This document shows positions 10,619 to 21,094 of a DNA stretch of 64,000 nucleotides, piece by piece. Position 1 is the stretch's first letter, and each line of letters starts with the position of its first letter. The DNA is from Erwinia_E haradaeae_E. Its GTDB lineage: Bacteria; Pseudomonadota; Gammaproteobacteria; Enterobacterales; Enterobacteriaceae. The notes under the pieces are model-generated. The model made no database searches, was not told the DNA's origin, and was given only the letters and a program-made list of their open reading frames with translations. A program made the position numbers and the translations under genes. The DNA is taken from the NCBI RefSeq assembly GCF_900699015.1, contig NZ_LR217737.1, positions 682,001 through 746,000 on the forward strand, written 5' to 3'.

Positions 10619-11122
10619 ATGGCCCTAAATCTTCAAGAAAAAAAAACAATTGTTGCTGAAGTCAGGAACGTAGCTAAAAACGCATTATCTGCGGTAACAG
10701 CAAGTACATGCGGTATAAGCGTCAATAAAATCAACGAACTTCGTAAATCAGGTCGAGAAGCTAACGTTTATATGCGTGTTATACGTAACACTTTACTGCG
10801 CCGCATTGTTGAAGATACTCAATTTGAATGCTTACAGTTAACATTCACTGGCCCAACCTTAATCGCATGTTCAATGGAACATCCTGGCATAGCTGCCCGT
10901 TTATTTAAGGAGTTCACCAAAACCAATGTTAATTTTCAAATTAAAAATGCAGCCTTTGCAAACAAGCTAATCAGTGCAGATCTAATTGACCAATTAGCTA
11001 ATCTACCTACTTACCATGAAGCAATGATACGATTAATAGTCACGATAAAAGAAGCTTCTGCTGGAAAACTATTGCGCACTTTGGTTGCTTTACGCAACCA
11101 AAAAGAAGCTAATACTTCTTAA
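10619..11122 (+). CDS. rplJ: 50S ribosomal protein L10
   Basis: Stalk-base protein that carries the L7/L12 dimers on the 50S subunit. Starting at the ATG at 10619 (MALNLQEKK) gives 167 aa, matching the E. coli start and length (165). The AGGAG at 10605-10609 supports this start over the upstream ATG at 10586. The core MRVIRNTLLRRIVE and GPTLIACSMEHPG segments are intact, as is the C-terminal helix that binds L7/L12 (KEASAGKLLRTLVALR). Confidence 0.95.
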   Translation: MALNLQEKKTIVAEVRNVAKNALSAVTASTCGISVNKINELRKSGREANVYMRVIRNTLLRRIVEDTQFECLQLTFTGPTLIACSMEHPGIAARLFKEFTKTNVNFQIKNAAFANKLISADLIDQLANLPTYHEAMIRLIVTIKEASAGKLLRTLVALRNQKEANTS

Positions 11123-11191
11123 ATCAACGAGCTTATCTTTTCTTTTATTTGCTTACGTAAAACTACTGTCTTAAATTTTAGGAAAATACAA

Positions 11192-11560
11192 ATGTTAATC
11201 ACTAAAGAACAAATTCTTGAAGGGGTTGCAGCATTATCTGTAATGGAAATAGTTGAGCTTATATCTGCTATGGAAGAAAAATTTGGCATATCCGCAACGT
11301 CTTACGCCATAGCAGGCCCCTCTGCTGATGTTGAAGATATAGAAGAAAAAACAGAATTCGATGTCATTCTGCAATCTATTGGTGCAAATAAGATAGCTGT
11401 AATCAAAGCAGTACGCAGTGCTACTGGATTAGGTCTTAAAGAAGCTAAAGATCTCGTTGAGTCTTCTCCAGCTACATTAAAAGAAGGAATTAGTAAAGAC
11501 GATGCCTCTTCATTACAGAAGTTATTAGAAGTAGCTGGTGCAACTGTAGAAATAAAATAA
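11192..11560 (+). CDS. rplL: 50S ribosomal protein L7/L12
   Basis: Acidic stalk protein that recruits translation GTPases. It is 122 aa against 121 in E. coli. The N-terminal dimerisation helices carry VMEIVELISAMEEKFGI. The flexible hinge near residues 36-52 has lost most of the alanines usual in relatives. The C-terminal factor-binding domain retains KIAVIKAVRSATGLGLKEAK. It is spaced 69 bp from rplJ and shares its transcript. Confidence 0.95.
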   Translation: MLITKEQILEGVAALSVMEIVELISAMEEKFGISATSYAIAGPSADVEDIEEKTEFDVILQSIGANKIAVIKAVRSATGLGLKEAKDLVESSPATLKEGISKDDASSLQKLLEVAGATVEIK

Positions 11561-11702
11561 AACAATATAGTTTAAGGAAATGCTATATCTTTATTAAAAG
11601 ATATTAGTTCTGCTTATAATTAATAAGGATTGAATAACCATGTTTGTAAATTATAGAAGATACAAAATATGGACACTATTGAGTTAGTGACTTACTTAAG
11701 AT

Positions 11703-11764
11703 CTTTCTCTGACTCGGATGCAACAGATTCAGATAAAAACATGGAATCATTGCATCAGAGAAAG
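11703..11764 (+). promoter_or_regulatory. Long hairpin in rplL-rpoB spacer, probable RNase III processing site
   Basis: CTTTCTCT (11703-11710) pairs with AGAGAAAG (11757-11764). GATGCAA (11717-11723) pairs with TTGCATC (11750-11756). Only a 6-base bulge on the left arm separates the two stems. In E. coli the rplL-rpoB spacer holds an attenuator followed by an RNase III cleavage hairpin that separates ribosomal from polymerase mRNA. The position and shape match that site; cleavage is inferred. Confidence 0.6.
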
Positions 11765-11885
11765 CATATAGTAGGACCAATATCGATCTACCATTCATAT
11801 TATTCTTATTTAAATCACATGGAATAACTACCCCCCCTTTTTACATGGGCAGAAAGGTTCTATTTTCATCAAACTGAGGAACCCT

Positions 11886-14800
11886 ATGGTTTACTCCTAT
11901 ACCGAGAAAAAACGTATTAGAAAAGATTTTGGAAAACGCCCAGAAGTACTGGGGATTCCCTATCTTCTTTCCATTCAACTTAACTCGTTCCGAAAATTTA
12001 TTGAGCGAGATCCAAAAGGTCAATATGGTCTAGATGCAGCATTCCGCTCAGTATTCCCGATCCAAAGTTATAGTGCTCATGCAGAACTACAGTATGTCAG
12101 TTACTTCTTAGGTGATCCTATTTTTGATGTGAAAGAATGTCAGATTCGTGGTGTTACATTCTTTGCTCCTTTGCGAGTAAAACTACGTTTAGTTGTCTAC
12201 GAGAAAGAAGCCCCAGAAGGAACCGTTAAAGATATTAAAGAACAAGAAGTCTATATGGGGGAAATCCCCTTGATGACCGATAACGGAACCTTTATTATCA
12301 ATGGAACAGAACGTGTTATTGTATCTCAATTACATCGTAGTCCTGGAGTATTCTTTGATAGCGATAAAGGTAAAACACATTCATCAGGTAAGGTTCTTTA
12401 TAATGCCAGAATTATCCCATATCGCGGTTCATGGTTAGATTTTGAGTTCGATCCAAAAGATAATTTATTTGTTCGTATCGATCGACGACGTAAACTCCCT
12501 GCAACAATCATTTTACGTGCTCTTAATTACACGACCGAACAAATTCTTGATCTATTTTTTGAAAAAGTAATATACCATATTCGCAACAAACAACTACAAA
12601 TGGAGCTTGTTCCGGGCCGACTTCGTGGTGAAACAGCATCATTTGATATTCAAGCAAATGGAACAGTATACGTTGAGAAAGGTCGTCGTATTACCGCACG
12701 ACATATTAGACAGTTAGAAAAAGACACTATCTCTCATATCACAGTACCAATTGAATATCTCTCTGGAAAAGTATCCGCAAAAGACTATATTGATCATGAT
12801 ACTGGAGAGCTCTTAATCGAAGCCAATATGGAGCTTTCATTAGATCTTATAAATAAACTGATCCAATCCAATCACACACAACTCGAAACATTGTTTACTA
12901 ATGATTTAGATCATGGTCCATATATTTCCGAAGTAATACGTATTGATACAACTAGCGATCGACTTAGTGCTCTTGTTGAGATTTATCGTATGATGAGACC
13001 AGGTGAACCGCCTACTCGCGAGGCAGCTGAAAATCTATTTGAAAATCTCTTCTTTTCTGAAGAACGCTATGACCTTTCTACAGTTGGTCGTATGAAATTT
13101 AATCGTTCTCTTCAACGAAGAGAAATCACAGGCGCTGGTGTTCTAAGCGAAGATGACATCATTCAAGTAATGAAAAAACTCATTAGTATACGAAATGGCA
13201 TCGGCGAAATAGATGATATTGATCACCTAGGAAACCGTCGCATTCGTTCTGTTGGAGAAATGGCAGAAAACCAGTTCCGTGTTGGCCTAGTACGTGTAGA
13301 ACGAGCCGTAAAAGAACGTCTATCTCTAGGAGATTTAGACACTTTAATGCCTCAAGATATGATCAACGCTAAACCAATCTCTGCTGCCGTTAGAGAATTT
13401 TTCGGTTCAAGTCAGCTATCTCAATTTATGGATCAGAACAATCCGCTTTCTGAAATTACACATAAACGCCGTATCTCTGCCTTAGGTCCCGGGGGTCTAA
13501 CACGTGAACGGGCAGGTTTTGAGGTAAGAGATGTTCATCCAACCCACTATGGTCGCGTATGTCCCATTGAAACTCCAGAAGGTCCCAATATTGGTCTAAT
13601 TAACTCCTTATCTGTTTACGCACAAACTAACGAATATGGTTTTTTAGAAACACCATATCGCCGAGTAAAAGATGGAGTAGTAACACACGACATCCATTAT
13701 CTCTCTGCTATTGAAGAAGGTCATTATGTCATTGCACAAGCTAATACCAATCTCAATAAATTAGGTCATATTATTGAAGATTTAGTCACCTGCCGAAACA
13801 AAGGTGAATCTAGCTTATTTAATCGTGCGCAGATTGACTATATGGATGTCTCAACCCAACAAGTAGTTTCTGTTGGCGCATCATTAATCCCATTTCTAGA
13901 GCATGATGATGCAAACCGAGCATTAATGGGGGCCAATATGCAACGCCAAGCAGTTCCAACTCTACGTGCTGAGAAACCATTAGTTGGAACTGGAATGGAG
14001 CGCGCTGTAGCTGTTGATTCTGGTGTTACCGCTGTCGCAAAACGAAGCGGTATCGTTCAATATGTAGATGCAGCACGCATTGTAATAAAAGTCAATGAAC
14101 ATGAAATGCACCCAAACGAAGCCGGTATCGATATTTATAATCTAACTAAATATACACGATCAAATCAGAACACCTGTATTAATCAAAGACCTTGCGTTCA
14201 GATTAATGAAAATATTAAACAAGGCGATGTTCTGGCAGATGGCCCAGCAACCGATCTTGGTGAGTTAGCATTAGGTCAGAATATGCGAGTCGCTTTTATG
14301 CCGTGGAATGGATATAATTTCGAAGATTCTATATTAATATCAGAACGAGTTGTTCAAGAAGATCGATTTACCACTATTCATATCCAAGAACTATCCTGTA
14401 TTTCACGTGATACAAAACTAGGTCAAGAAGAAATTACCGCTGATATTCCAAATGTTGGCGAAGCTGCGCTCTCTAAGCTAGATGAATCGGGTATTGTATA
14501 TATCGGTGCTGAGGTGAAAGGCGGCGACATTCTTGTTGGGAAAGTAACTCCAAAAGGAGAAACTCAACTCACACCAGAAGAAAAACTCCTGCGAGCCATT
14601 TTTGGCGAGAAAGCTTCTGATGTAAAAGACTCCTCTCTACGAGTACCTAATGGAGTTGCAGGTACTGTCATTGATGTTCAAATTTTTACACGTGACGGTG
14701 TCGAAAAAGACAAACGAGCTTTAGAAATTGAAGAATTACAACTAAAAGAAGCAAAAAAAGATTTATCAGAACAAGTCAAAATTCTTGAAACAAGTCTGTT

Positions 14801-15917
14801 TAACCGAATTTATGGCCTACTTCTTTCTAACGGTATTCAAGCAGAAACACTTAAAAATCTTCCCCGGTCTCGATGGTTAGAAGTCAACCTAGTAAATGAA
14901 GAAAAACAAAAACAATTAGAACAGTTGGTCGAACAATACAATGAACTCAAAAGTGAATTTGAGAATAAACTCGATACAAAAAAACGAAAAATAACACAAG
15001 GTGATGACTTGGCACCAGGCATACTCAAAATCGCTAAAGTATATCTAGCGGTTAAGCGTCAAATTCAACCGGGTGATAAAATGGCTGGTCGTCATGGTAA
15101 TAAAGGTGTTATATCTAAGATTAATCCAATAGAAGATATGCCTTATGACGAACATGGTATTCCAGTTGATATTGTTCTAAACCCTCTAGGGGTACCATCA
15201 CGTATGAATATTGGTCAGATTCTTGAAACCCATTTAGGTATGGCAGCAAAAGGAATTGGACAAAAGATCAGCTTCCTGCTTAAAAAACAGGAAGAACTAT
15301 CTAGTCTTCGTGAATTTATTCAGCGTGCCTATGACCTCGGTACTCATGTTCGACAAAAAGTTGATCTACAAGCCTTTAGTGATAACGAAGTGTTATCACT
15401 AGCCAGTAATCTTACAGACGGCATGCCTATTGCAACTCCAGTTTTTGATGGCGCACAAGAAAGTGAGATCAAAGAACTATTAAAGCTAGGTGGCTTACCC
15501 TCTTCCGGTCAAATTACCTTATTTGATGGCCGTACTGGTGAAGAATTTGAGCGTAAAGTTACTGTAGGCTATATGTATATGTTAAAGCTCAATCATCTTG
15601 TTGATGACAAAATGCATGCTCGCTCAACAGGTTCCTATAGCTTAGTCACCCAGCAGCCTCTAGGTGGTAAAGCCCAATTTGGGGGACAACGTTTTGGTGA
15701 AATGGAAGTATGGGCCTTAGAAGCATACGGTGCTTCATATACTTTACAAGAAATGTTAACTGTTAAATCTGACGATGTTAACGGTCGAACTAAAATGTAC
15801 AAAAATATTGTCGATGGGCATCATCATATGGAACCGGGAATGCCAGAATCTTTCAACGTACTTTTAAAAGAGATTCGTTCTCTTGCTATCAATATCGAGT
15901 TAGAAGATGATGAATAG
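11886..15917 (+). CDS. rpoB: RNA polymerase beta subunit
   Basis: Forms one pincer of the RNA polymerase core. It is 1343 aa against 1342 in E. coli, collinear throughout. The rifampicin region keeps the sensitive-type residues (SSQLSQFMDQNNPLSEITHKRR, then LGPGGLTRERAG). Active-site segments include HYGRVCPIETPEGPNIGL and GDKMAGRHGNKGVISKI. The end GINIELEDE-type tail is present as AINIELEDDE. GAGGA before the ATG is the ribosome site. rpoC follows after 84 bp. Confidence 0.98.
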   Translation: MVYSYTEKKRIRKDFGKRPEVLGIPYLLSIQLNSFRKFIERDPKGQYGLDAAFRSVFPIQSYSAHAELQYVSYFLGDPIFDVKECQIRGVTFFAPLRVKLRLVVYEKEAPEGTVKDIKEQEVYMGEIPLMTDNGTFIINGTERVIVSQLHRSPGVFFDSDKGKTHSSGKVLYNARIIPYRGSWLDFEFDPKDNLFVRIDRRRKLPATIILRALNYTTEQILDLFFEKVIYHIRNKQLQMELVPGRLRGETASFDIQANGTVYVEKGRRITARHIRQLEKDTISHITVPIEYLSGKVSAKDYIDHDTGELLIEANMELSLDLINKLIQSNHTQLETLFTNDLDHGPYISEVIRIDTTSDRLSALVEIYRMMRPGEPPTREAAENLFENLFFSEERYDLSTVGRMKFNRSLQRREITGAGVLSEDDIIQVMKKLISIRNGIGEIDDIDHLGNRRIRSVGEMAENQFRVGLVRVERAVKERLSLGDLDTLMPQDMINAKPISAAVREFFGSSQLSQFMDQNNPLSEITHKRRISALGPGGLTRERAGFEVRDVHPTHYGRVCPIETPEGPNIGLINSLSVYAQTNEYGFLETPYRRVKDGVVTHDIHYLSAIEEGHYVIAQANTNLNKLGHIIEDLVTCRNKGESSLFNRAQIDYMDVSTQQVVSVGASLIPFLEHDDANRALMGANMQRQAVPTLRAEKPLVGTGMERAVAVDSGVTAVAKRSGIVQYVDAARIVIKVNEHEMHPNEAGIDIYNLTKYTRSNQNTCINQRPCVQINENIKQGDVLADGPATDLGELALGQNMRVAFMPWNGYNFEDSILISERVVQEDRFTTIHIQELSCISRDTKLGQEEITADIPNVGEAALSKLDESGIVYIGAEVKGGDILVGKVTPKGETQLTPEEKLLRAIFGEKASDVKDSSLRVPNGVAGTVIDVQIFTRDGVEKDKRALEIEELQLKEAKKDLSEQVKILETSLFNRIYGLLLSNGIQAETLKNLPRSRWLEVNLVNEEKQKQLEQLVEQYNELKSEFENKLDTKKRKITQGDDLAPGILKIAKVYLAVKRQIQPGDKMAGRHGNKGVISKINPIEDMPYDEHGIPVDIVLNPLGVPSRMNIGQILETHLGMAAKGIGQKISFLLKKQEELSSLREFIQRAYDLGTHVRQKVDLQAFSDNEVLSLASNLTDGMPIATPVFDGAQESEIKELLKLGGLPSSGQITLFDGRTGEEFERKVTVGYMYMLKLNHLVDDKMHARSTGSYSLVTQQPLGGKAQFGGQRFGEMEVWALEAYGASYTLQEMLTVKSDDVNGRTKMYKNIVDGHHHMEPGMPESFNVLLKEIRSLAINIELEDDE

Positions 15918-16001
15918 GTACTAATGTCTGTTTTACTGGTCACAGGGATCTTGGGTCACTTCTGACACCCCTACGAAATCTTATCTGATGGGAGCTAATG
16001 A

Positions 16002-19000
16002 GTGAAAGAATTAATGAAATTTTTGAAAGCACAAGCCAAAACCGAAGAGTTTGATGCAATCAAAATTGCCTTGGCATCACCAGAAATGATACGTTTATGG
16101 TCTTTCGGTGAAGTTAAAAAACCAGAAACTATCAACTATAGAACATTCAAACCAGAACGAGATGGACTTTTTTGTGCACGCATCTTCGGACCAGTAAAAG
16201 ACTATGAATGTCTATGTGGTAAATATAAACGACTTAAACACCGTGGTGTCATCTGTGAGAAATGTGGAGTTGAAGTTACTCAAACTAAAGTCCGACGTGA
16301 ACGTATGGGGCATATTGAGCTCGCCTCCCCAACAGCACACATTTGGTTCCTAAAATCTCTCCCATCCCGCATTGGATTGCTACTCGATATGCCATTACGT
16401 GATATTGAAAGAGTGTTATATTTTGAATCATATGTAGTTATTGAAAATGGAATGACAAGCCTTGATAAGAACCAACTTTTGACTGAGGAACAGTATCTTG
16501 ATGCTTTAGAAGAATTCGGTGATGAATTTAACGCTCAAATAGGAGCAGAAGCAATCCAAAGTATATTAAAAAATATGGACCTAGAACAAGAATGTGAGCA
16601 GATACGTGAAGAACTGAATGACACTAACTCTGAAACTAAACGCAAGAAAATAACTAAGCGTATTAAATTACTTGAGGCATTTATCCAATCTGGTAATAAG
16701 CCAGAATGGATGATCTTAAACGTCCTACCCGTTCTACCACCTGATTTACGCCCTTTAGTACCATTAGATGGCGGTCGTTTCGCAACCTCAGATTTAAATG
16801 ATTTATATCGTCGCGTAATCAATCGTAATAACCGATTAAAACGATTATTAGATCTAGCAGCACCAGATATTATTGTTCGTAATGAAAAACGAATGCTTCA
16901 AGAAGCAGTAGATGCATTGCTCGATAACGGTCGAAGAGGCCGTGCAATTACTGGATCTAACAAACGTCCTCTTAAATCTTTAGCTGATATGATTAAAGGC
17001 AAACAAGGGCGCTTCCGTCAAAACTTACTAGGTAAGCGTGTTGACTATTCTGGTCGTTCAGTTATCACTGTAGGTCCATACCTTCATCTACACCAGTGCG
17101 GATTACCAAAAAAAATGGCACTAGAATTATTTAAGCCCTTTATATACGGTAAGCTCGAATTACGTGGTCTAGCCACTACCATTAAAGCAGCTAAAAAAAT
17201 GGTGGAGCGAGAAGAATTAGTAGTGTGGGATATCTTAGATGAAGTTATCCGAGAGCACCCTGTTCTTTTAAACCGTGCACCTACTCTGCATCGTCTAGGC
17301 ATCCAAGCTTTTGAACCTGTTCTTATAGAAGGTAAAGCAATACAGCTTCATCCATTAGTCTGTGCAGCATACAATGCAGATTTTGATGGAGATCAAATGG
17401 CAGTCCACGTGCCTTTAACAATGGAAGCTCAGCTTGAGGCTCGAGTACTAATGATGTCAACCAACAATATTCTCTCTCCTGCGAACGGAGAACCCATTAT
17501 TGTTCCCTCTCAAGATGTTGTGTTAGGTCTCTATTACATGACCCGCGACTGTATTAATGCTAAAGGTGAAGGAATGCTTCTCGGTAGTCCGAAAGAAGCT
17601 GAACGTGTATATCGTGCTGGACTCGCCTCTCTACATGCCCATGTGAAAGTGCGTATCACTGAGAACGAGAAAAATGAATTAGGTGAATGGATTACTAAAA
17701 CTAATATTATCGACACTACGATTGGACGCGCCATACTGTGGATGACAGTACCCAAAGGTCTTCCTTATTCTATCATCAATCAGGTCTTGGGTAAAAAAGC
17801 TATTTCTAAAATGTTAAATACTTGTTACCGCATCTTAGGACTTAAGGCGACCGTTATCTTTGCTGATCAAACTATGTATACCGGGTTTGCCTATGCAGCG
17901 CGCTCAGGAACATCAGTCGGTATCGACGATATGGTAATCCCTGAAAACAAAATTGAAATTATTAGCCAAGCTGAATCAGAGGTAGCAGAGATCCAAAATC
18001 AGTTTCAGTCTGGCTTAGTAACTGCTGGAGAGCGTTATAATAAAGTAATTGATATCTGGGCTGCAGCTAATGAACGTGTTGCTCAAGCTATGATGGAAAA
18101 CCTCTCTACTGAAGTTGTTCTAAACAAACATGGGATAGAAGAACGACAAGTATCTTTTAATAATATATTTATGATGGCCGACTCTGGAGCACGAGGCTCT
18201 GCAGCGCAAATTCGTCAATTAGCTGGTATGAGAGGACTCATGGCTAAACCAGATGGATCTATTATTGAAACACCTATTACTGCAAATTTTCGTGAAGGAT
18301 TAAATGTACTTCAATACTTTATTTCTACACATGGAGCACGAAAAGGTTTAGCCGATACTGCGCTTAAAACCGCTAACTCTGGCTATCTCACACGACGACT
18401 AGTAGATGTAGCACAAGACTTAGTTGTAACTGAAGATGACTGTAATACACATACTGGTGTGATGATGACGCCAGTTATTGAAGGCGGTGATGTAAAAGAA
18501 CCCCTGAGAGAAAGAGTTCTAGGACGTGTAACTTCAGAAGACGTTTTAATACCTGGAACGATGGAAATACTATTACCGAGAAACACACTTCTCCACGAAC
18601 AACAATGTGATTTATTAGAAGAAAACTCAGTAGATAGCCTGAAAGTTAGATCAGTAGTGAGTTGTGAAACTAATTTTGGTGTATGTGCGCACTGTTACGG
18701 ACGAGATCTCGCAAGGGGACATATTATAAATAAAGGTGAGGCTATTGGCGTAATCGCGGCGCAATCTATTGGTGAACCAGGCACACAGCTTACCATGCGA
18801 ACCTTCCATATTGGTGGAGCTGCATCTCGAGCAGCAGCAGAATCTAGTATCCAGATTCAAAACAAAGGACAGCTTAAGCTAATAAATGCTAAATCAGTAA
18901 CTAACTCGTCAGGAAAAACAGTTATTACTTCACGTAATACAGAGCTTAAATTAATCGATATCTTCGGACGGACTAAAGAAAGCTATAAAATTCCTTATGG

Positions 19001-20237
19001 TGCCACTATTCTAAAAGGTGCCGGAGAAAATGTCATAGCAGGCGAAACAGTAGCTAACTGGGACCCACATACTATGCCAGTAATCACTGAAGTTAGTGGT
19101 TTTATTCATTTTACTGATATGGTTGACGGACAAACGATTACTCGTCAAACAGATGATCTGACAGGCCTTTCTTCATTAGTAATTCTAGATAATTCTGAAC
19201 GAACTTCCGGTGGGAAAGATCTACGTCCAGCTTTAAAAATAATTAATAGTCATGGCGAGGATGTTATGATTCCAGGCTCTGATATGCCTGCTCAATATTT
19301 CCTTCCCGGTAAAGCCATTGTCCATTTAGAAGATGGTATGCGGATCAGTGCAGGTGACACCCTAGCTCGTGTACCACAGGAATCTGGGGGCACCAAAGAC
19401 ATTACAGGAGGGTTACCACGTGTAGCTGATCTGTTTGAGGCGCGCCGACCAAAAGAACCAGCTCTCCTAGCTGAAATTAGCGGCATTATTTCCTTCGGAA
19501 AAGAAACTAAAGGGAAAAGAAGACTTGTAATTACACCAATCGATGGAAATGAACCTTATGAAGAAATGATTCCAAAATGGAGACAACTAAATGTATTCGA
19601 AGGTGAACGTGTAGAACGTGGTGACGTAGTGTCAGATGGACCTGAGTCACCTCATGATATTCTTCGCTTACGCGGTGTACATGCAGTAACTCGTTATATA
19701 ACTAATGAAGTACAGGAAGTCTATCGTTTGCAAGGAGTAAAAATTAACGACAAACATATTGAAGTAATTATTAGGCAAATGCTCCGTAAAGCAACCATTC
19801 AAAGTACAGGTAGTTCTGACTTTTTAATTGGTGAGCAAGTTGAATTTTCACGCCTCAATATATCTAATCGACATCTTGAGTCTAATGGGAAAATTCCAGC
19901 AACCTATGTCCGGAATTTACTTGGTATTACCAAAGCCTCTCTGGCCACTGAATCTTTTATCTCTGCGGCGTCTTTCCAAGAAACTACCCGCGTATTAACT
20001 GAAGCGTCTGTAGCAGGAAAAAATGACGAACTACGCGGATTAAAAGAAAATGTTATAGTAGGACGTTTAATACCAGCTGGTACCGGATATGCATATCACA
20101 AATCCCGTTCTCGACGAACATCATCAGATATCGGAAGATCTATTGAAAAACAATCGATTACAGCAGATGAGGCTGCTGCGAACCTATCCGAATTGCTTAA
20201 CTCTAGCCTTGGTGAATCTACTACTAAATTATTGTAA
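16002..20237 (+). CDS. rpoC: RNA polymerase beta-prime subunit
   Basis: Catalytic subunit of RNA polymerase. It is 1411 aa against about 1407 in E. coli. Translation begins at GTG (16002) with GGAG upstream. The N-terminal zinc ribbon has CLCGKYKRLKHRGVICEKC. The catalytic magnesium loop YNADFDGDQMAVH is near residue 460, and the trigger loop MRTFHIGGAAS is near residue 930. The second zinc site keeps CETNFGVCAHCYG. Only the last 30 residues diverge. The gene ends in a strong hairpin and is the last member of the cluster. Confidence 0.98.
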   Translation: MKELMKFLKAQAKTEEFDAIKIALASPEMIRLWSFGEVKKPETINYRTFKPERDGLFCARIFGPVKDYECLCGKYKRLKHRGVICEKCGVEVTQTKVRRERMGHIELASPTAHIWFLKSLPSRIGLLLDMPLRDIERVLYFESYVVIENGMTSLDKNQLLTEEQYLDALEEFGDEFNAQIGAEAIQSILKNMDLEQECEQIREELNDTNSETKRKKITKRIKLLEAFIQSGNKPEWMILNVLPVLPPDLRPLVPLDGGRFATSDLNDLYRRVINRNNRLKRLLDLAAPDIIVRNEKRMLQEAVDALLDNGRRGRAITGSNKRPLKSLADMIKGKQGRFRQNLLGKRVDYSGRSVITVGPYLHLHQCGLPKKMALELFKPFIYGKLELRGLATTIKAAKKMVEREELVVWDILDEVIREHPVLLNRAPTLHRLGIQAFEPVLIEGKAIQLHPLVCAAYNADFDGDQMAVHVPLTMEAQLEARVLMMSTNNILSPANGEPIIVPSQDVVLGLYYMTRDCINAKGEGMLLGSPKEAERVYRAGLASLHAHVKVRITENEKNELGEWITKTNIIDTTIGRAILWMTVPKGLPYSIINQVLGKKAISKMLNTCYRILGLKATVIFADQTMYTGFAYAARSGTSVGIDDMVIPENKIEIISQAESEVAEIQNQFQSGLVTAGERYNKVIDIWAAANERVAQAMMENLSTEVVLNKHGIEERQVSFNNIFMMADSGARGSAAQIRQLAGMRGLMAKPDGSIIETPITANFREGLNVLQYFISTHGARKGLADTALKTANSGYLTRRLVDVAQDLVVTEDDCNTHTGVMMTPVIEGGDVKEPLRERVLGRVTSEDVLIPGTMEILLPRNTLLHEQQCDLLEENSVDSLKVRSVVSCETNFGVCAHCYGRDLARGHIINKGEAIGVIAAQSIGEPGTQLTMRTFHIGGAASRAAAESSIQIQNKGQLKLINAKSVTNSSGKTVITSRNTELKLIDIFGRTKESYKIPYGATILKGAGENVIAGETVANWDPHTMPVITEVSGFIHFTDMVDGQTITRQTDDLTGLSSLVILDNSERTSGGKDLRPALKIINSHGEDVMIPGSDMPAQYFLPGKAIVHLEDGMRISAGDTLARVPQESGGTKDITGGLPRVADLFEARRPKEPALLAEISGIISFGKETKGKRRLVITPIDGNEPYEEMIPKWRQLNVFEGERVERGDVVSDGPESPHDILRLRGVHAVTRYITNEVQEVYRLQGVKINDKHIEVIIRQMLRKATIQSTGSSDFLIGEQVEFSRLNISNRHLESNGKIPATYVRNLLGITKASLATESFISAASFQETTRVLTEASVAGKNDELRGLKENVIVGRLIPAGTGYAYHKSRSRRTSSDIGRSIEKQSITADEAAANLSELLNSSLGESTTKLL

Positions 20238-20264
20238 AAATTATTTTTTATTAATATACATCTA

Positions 20265-20295
20265 ATACCTGAACCCTTTTTAAGGGTTCAGGTAT
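20265..20295 (+). terminator. rpoBC operon terminator hairpin
   Basis: ATACCTGAACCCTT (20265-20278) pairs perfectly with AAGGGTTCAGGTAT (20282-20295) around a TTT loop, 28 bp after the rpoC stop. The following sequence is AT-rich rather than a pure T-run. This is the clearest intrinsic terminator in the window. Confidence 0.8.
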
Positions 20296-20379
20296 ATTAA
20301 AATATAGTAAAATAGCTATCAGACTAAGTAAATTTTCTATGGATCGAGATACTCAAGTTACTATTTTGGTGTATCTGGA

Positions 20380-20998
20380 TGAATAGTCTGATAACTTATA
20401 AAACAAGTACTCAAACTAATGGTATATGTCTAGGATATACAATCGCACGAAGAGATTTATCTTATTACAGAAAAGAGGATAGAGAATGAACTGCGTATAG
20501 AAATCTAGTAGTATCAATGACCGATAATCTAAATCTTATTTTTAATAATTTTGATATTCTAATTGACTTTACTCATCCGAATACAATACTAAAAAATTTT
20601 AAATTATGTCGACAAATTATAACACATAGTCATTGCCTCTATTGAATGAGACCAAAACTCAAAATATGATTAAAGAGGCAGTATTAGAGGTATCTTGAAT
20701 ATATGTTATTAACTTTAGCATTCGAGTTAATCCAGCACTAAATTACTAGAAAAATACAAAAATTGTAGATACTTATGCTAATATCGAAATTATAAAAGCT
20801 TATCATCGTCATAGAATTGATTACCATCCGGTGCTACACAAGATATTCCTTCAATAGTCTAAAGAAATCGGATGAAATTTAGATCGACCTTATTGGATGA
20901 TCTAGTATCTAAGCAGGAGATACTATCGAAGATGACACAGTATTGCTTTTACTAGAAAGCTCTAAAAAAAATCAAGATAGTTGGGTCATCTAAATCCA
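20380..20998 (+). pseudogene. dapB: Decayed dihydrodipicolinate reductase gene
   Basis: DapB makes tetrahydrodipicolinate on the lysine and diaminopimelate pathway. Plus-strand traces are clear. FDILIDFTHP lies near 20550-20579 (relatives: DVFIDFTRP). NIEIIKAYHRHRID lies near 20780-20821 (relatives: DIEIIEAHHRHKVD, the catalytic His motif). Ile-Gly-stop-Ser-Ser-Ile-stop-Ala-Gly-Asp-Thr-Ile near 20892-20930 matches IGFATVRAGDIV. The tail near 20950-20990 follows VRSA and DMRDVL. In-frame stops and frameshifts occur throughout. Downstream hflC is convergent. Confidence 0.85.
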
Positions 20999-21018
20999 GT
21001 TTTTTCACATAATAAATA

Positions 21019-21066
21019 TACTCAACTTACATGATATTTGATACTACATAACATACAAGTTGAGTA
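21019..21066 (-). terminator. Inverted repeat between dapB remnant and hflC
   Basis: TACTCAACTT (21019-21028) pairs with AAGTTGAGTA (21057-21066), a 10-bp stem with a 28-base loop, lying 29 bp past the hflC stop. The loop is long for an intrinsic terminator, so the role is uncertain, but the position suits the end of hflKC mRNA. Confidence 0.4.
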
Positions 21067-21094
21067 AAAAGAATCTAACCCTTAATCAGATTGG

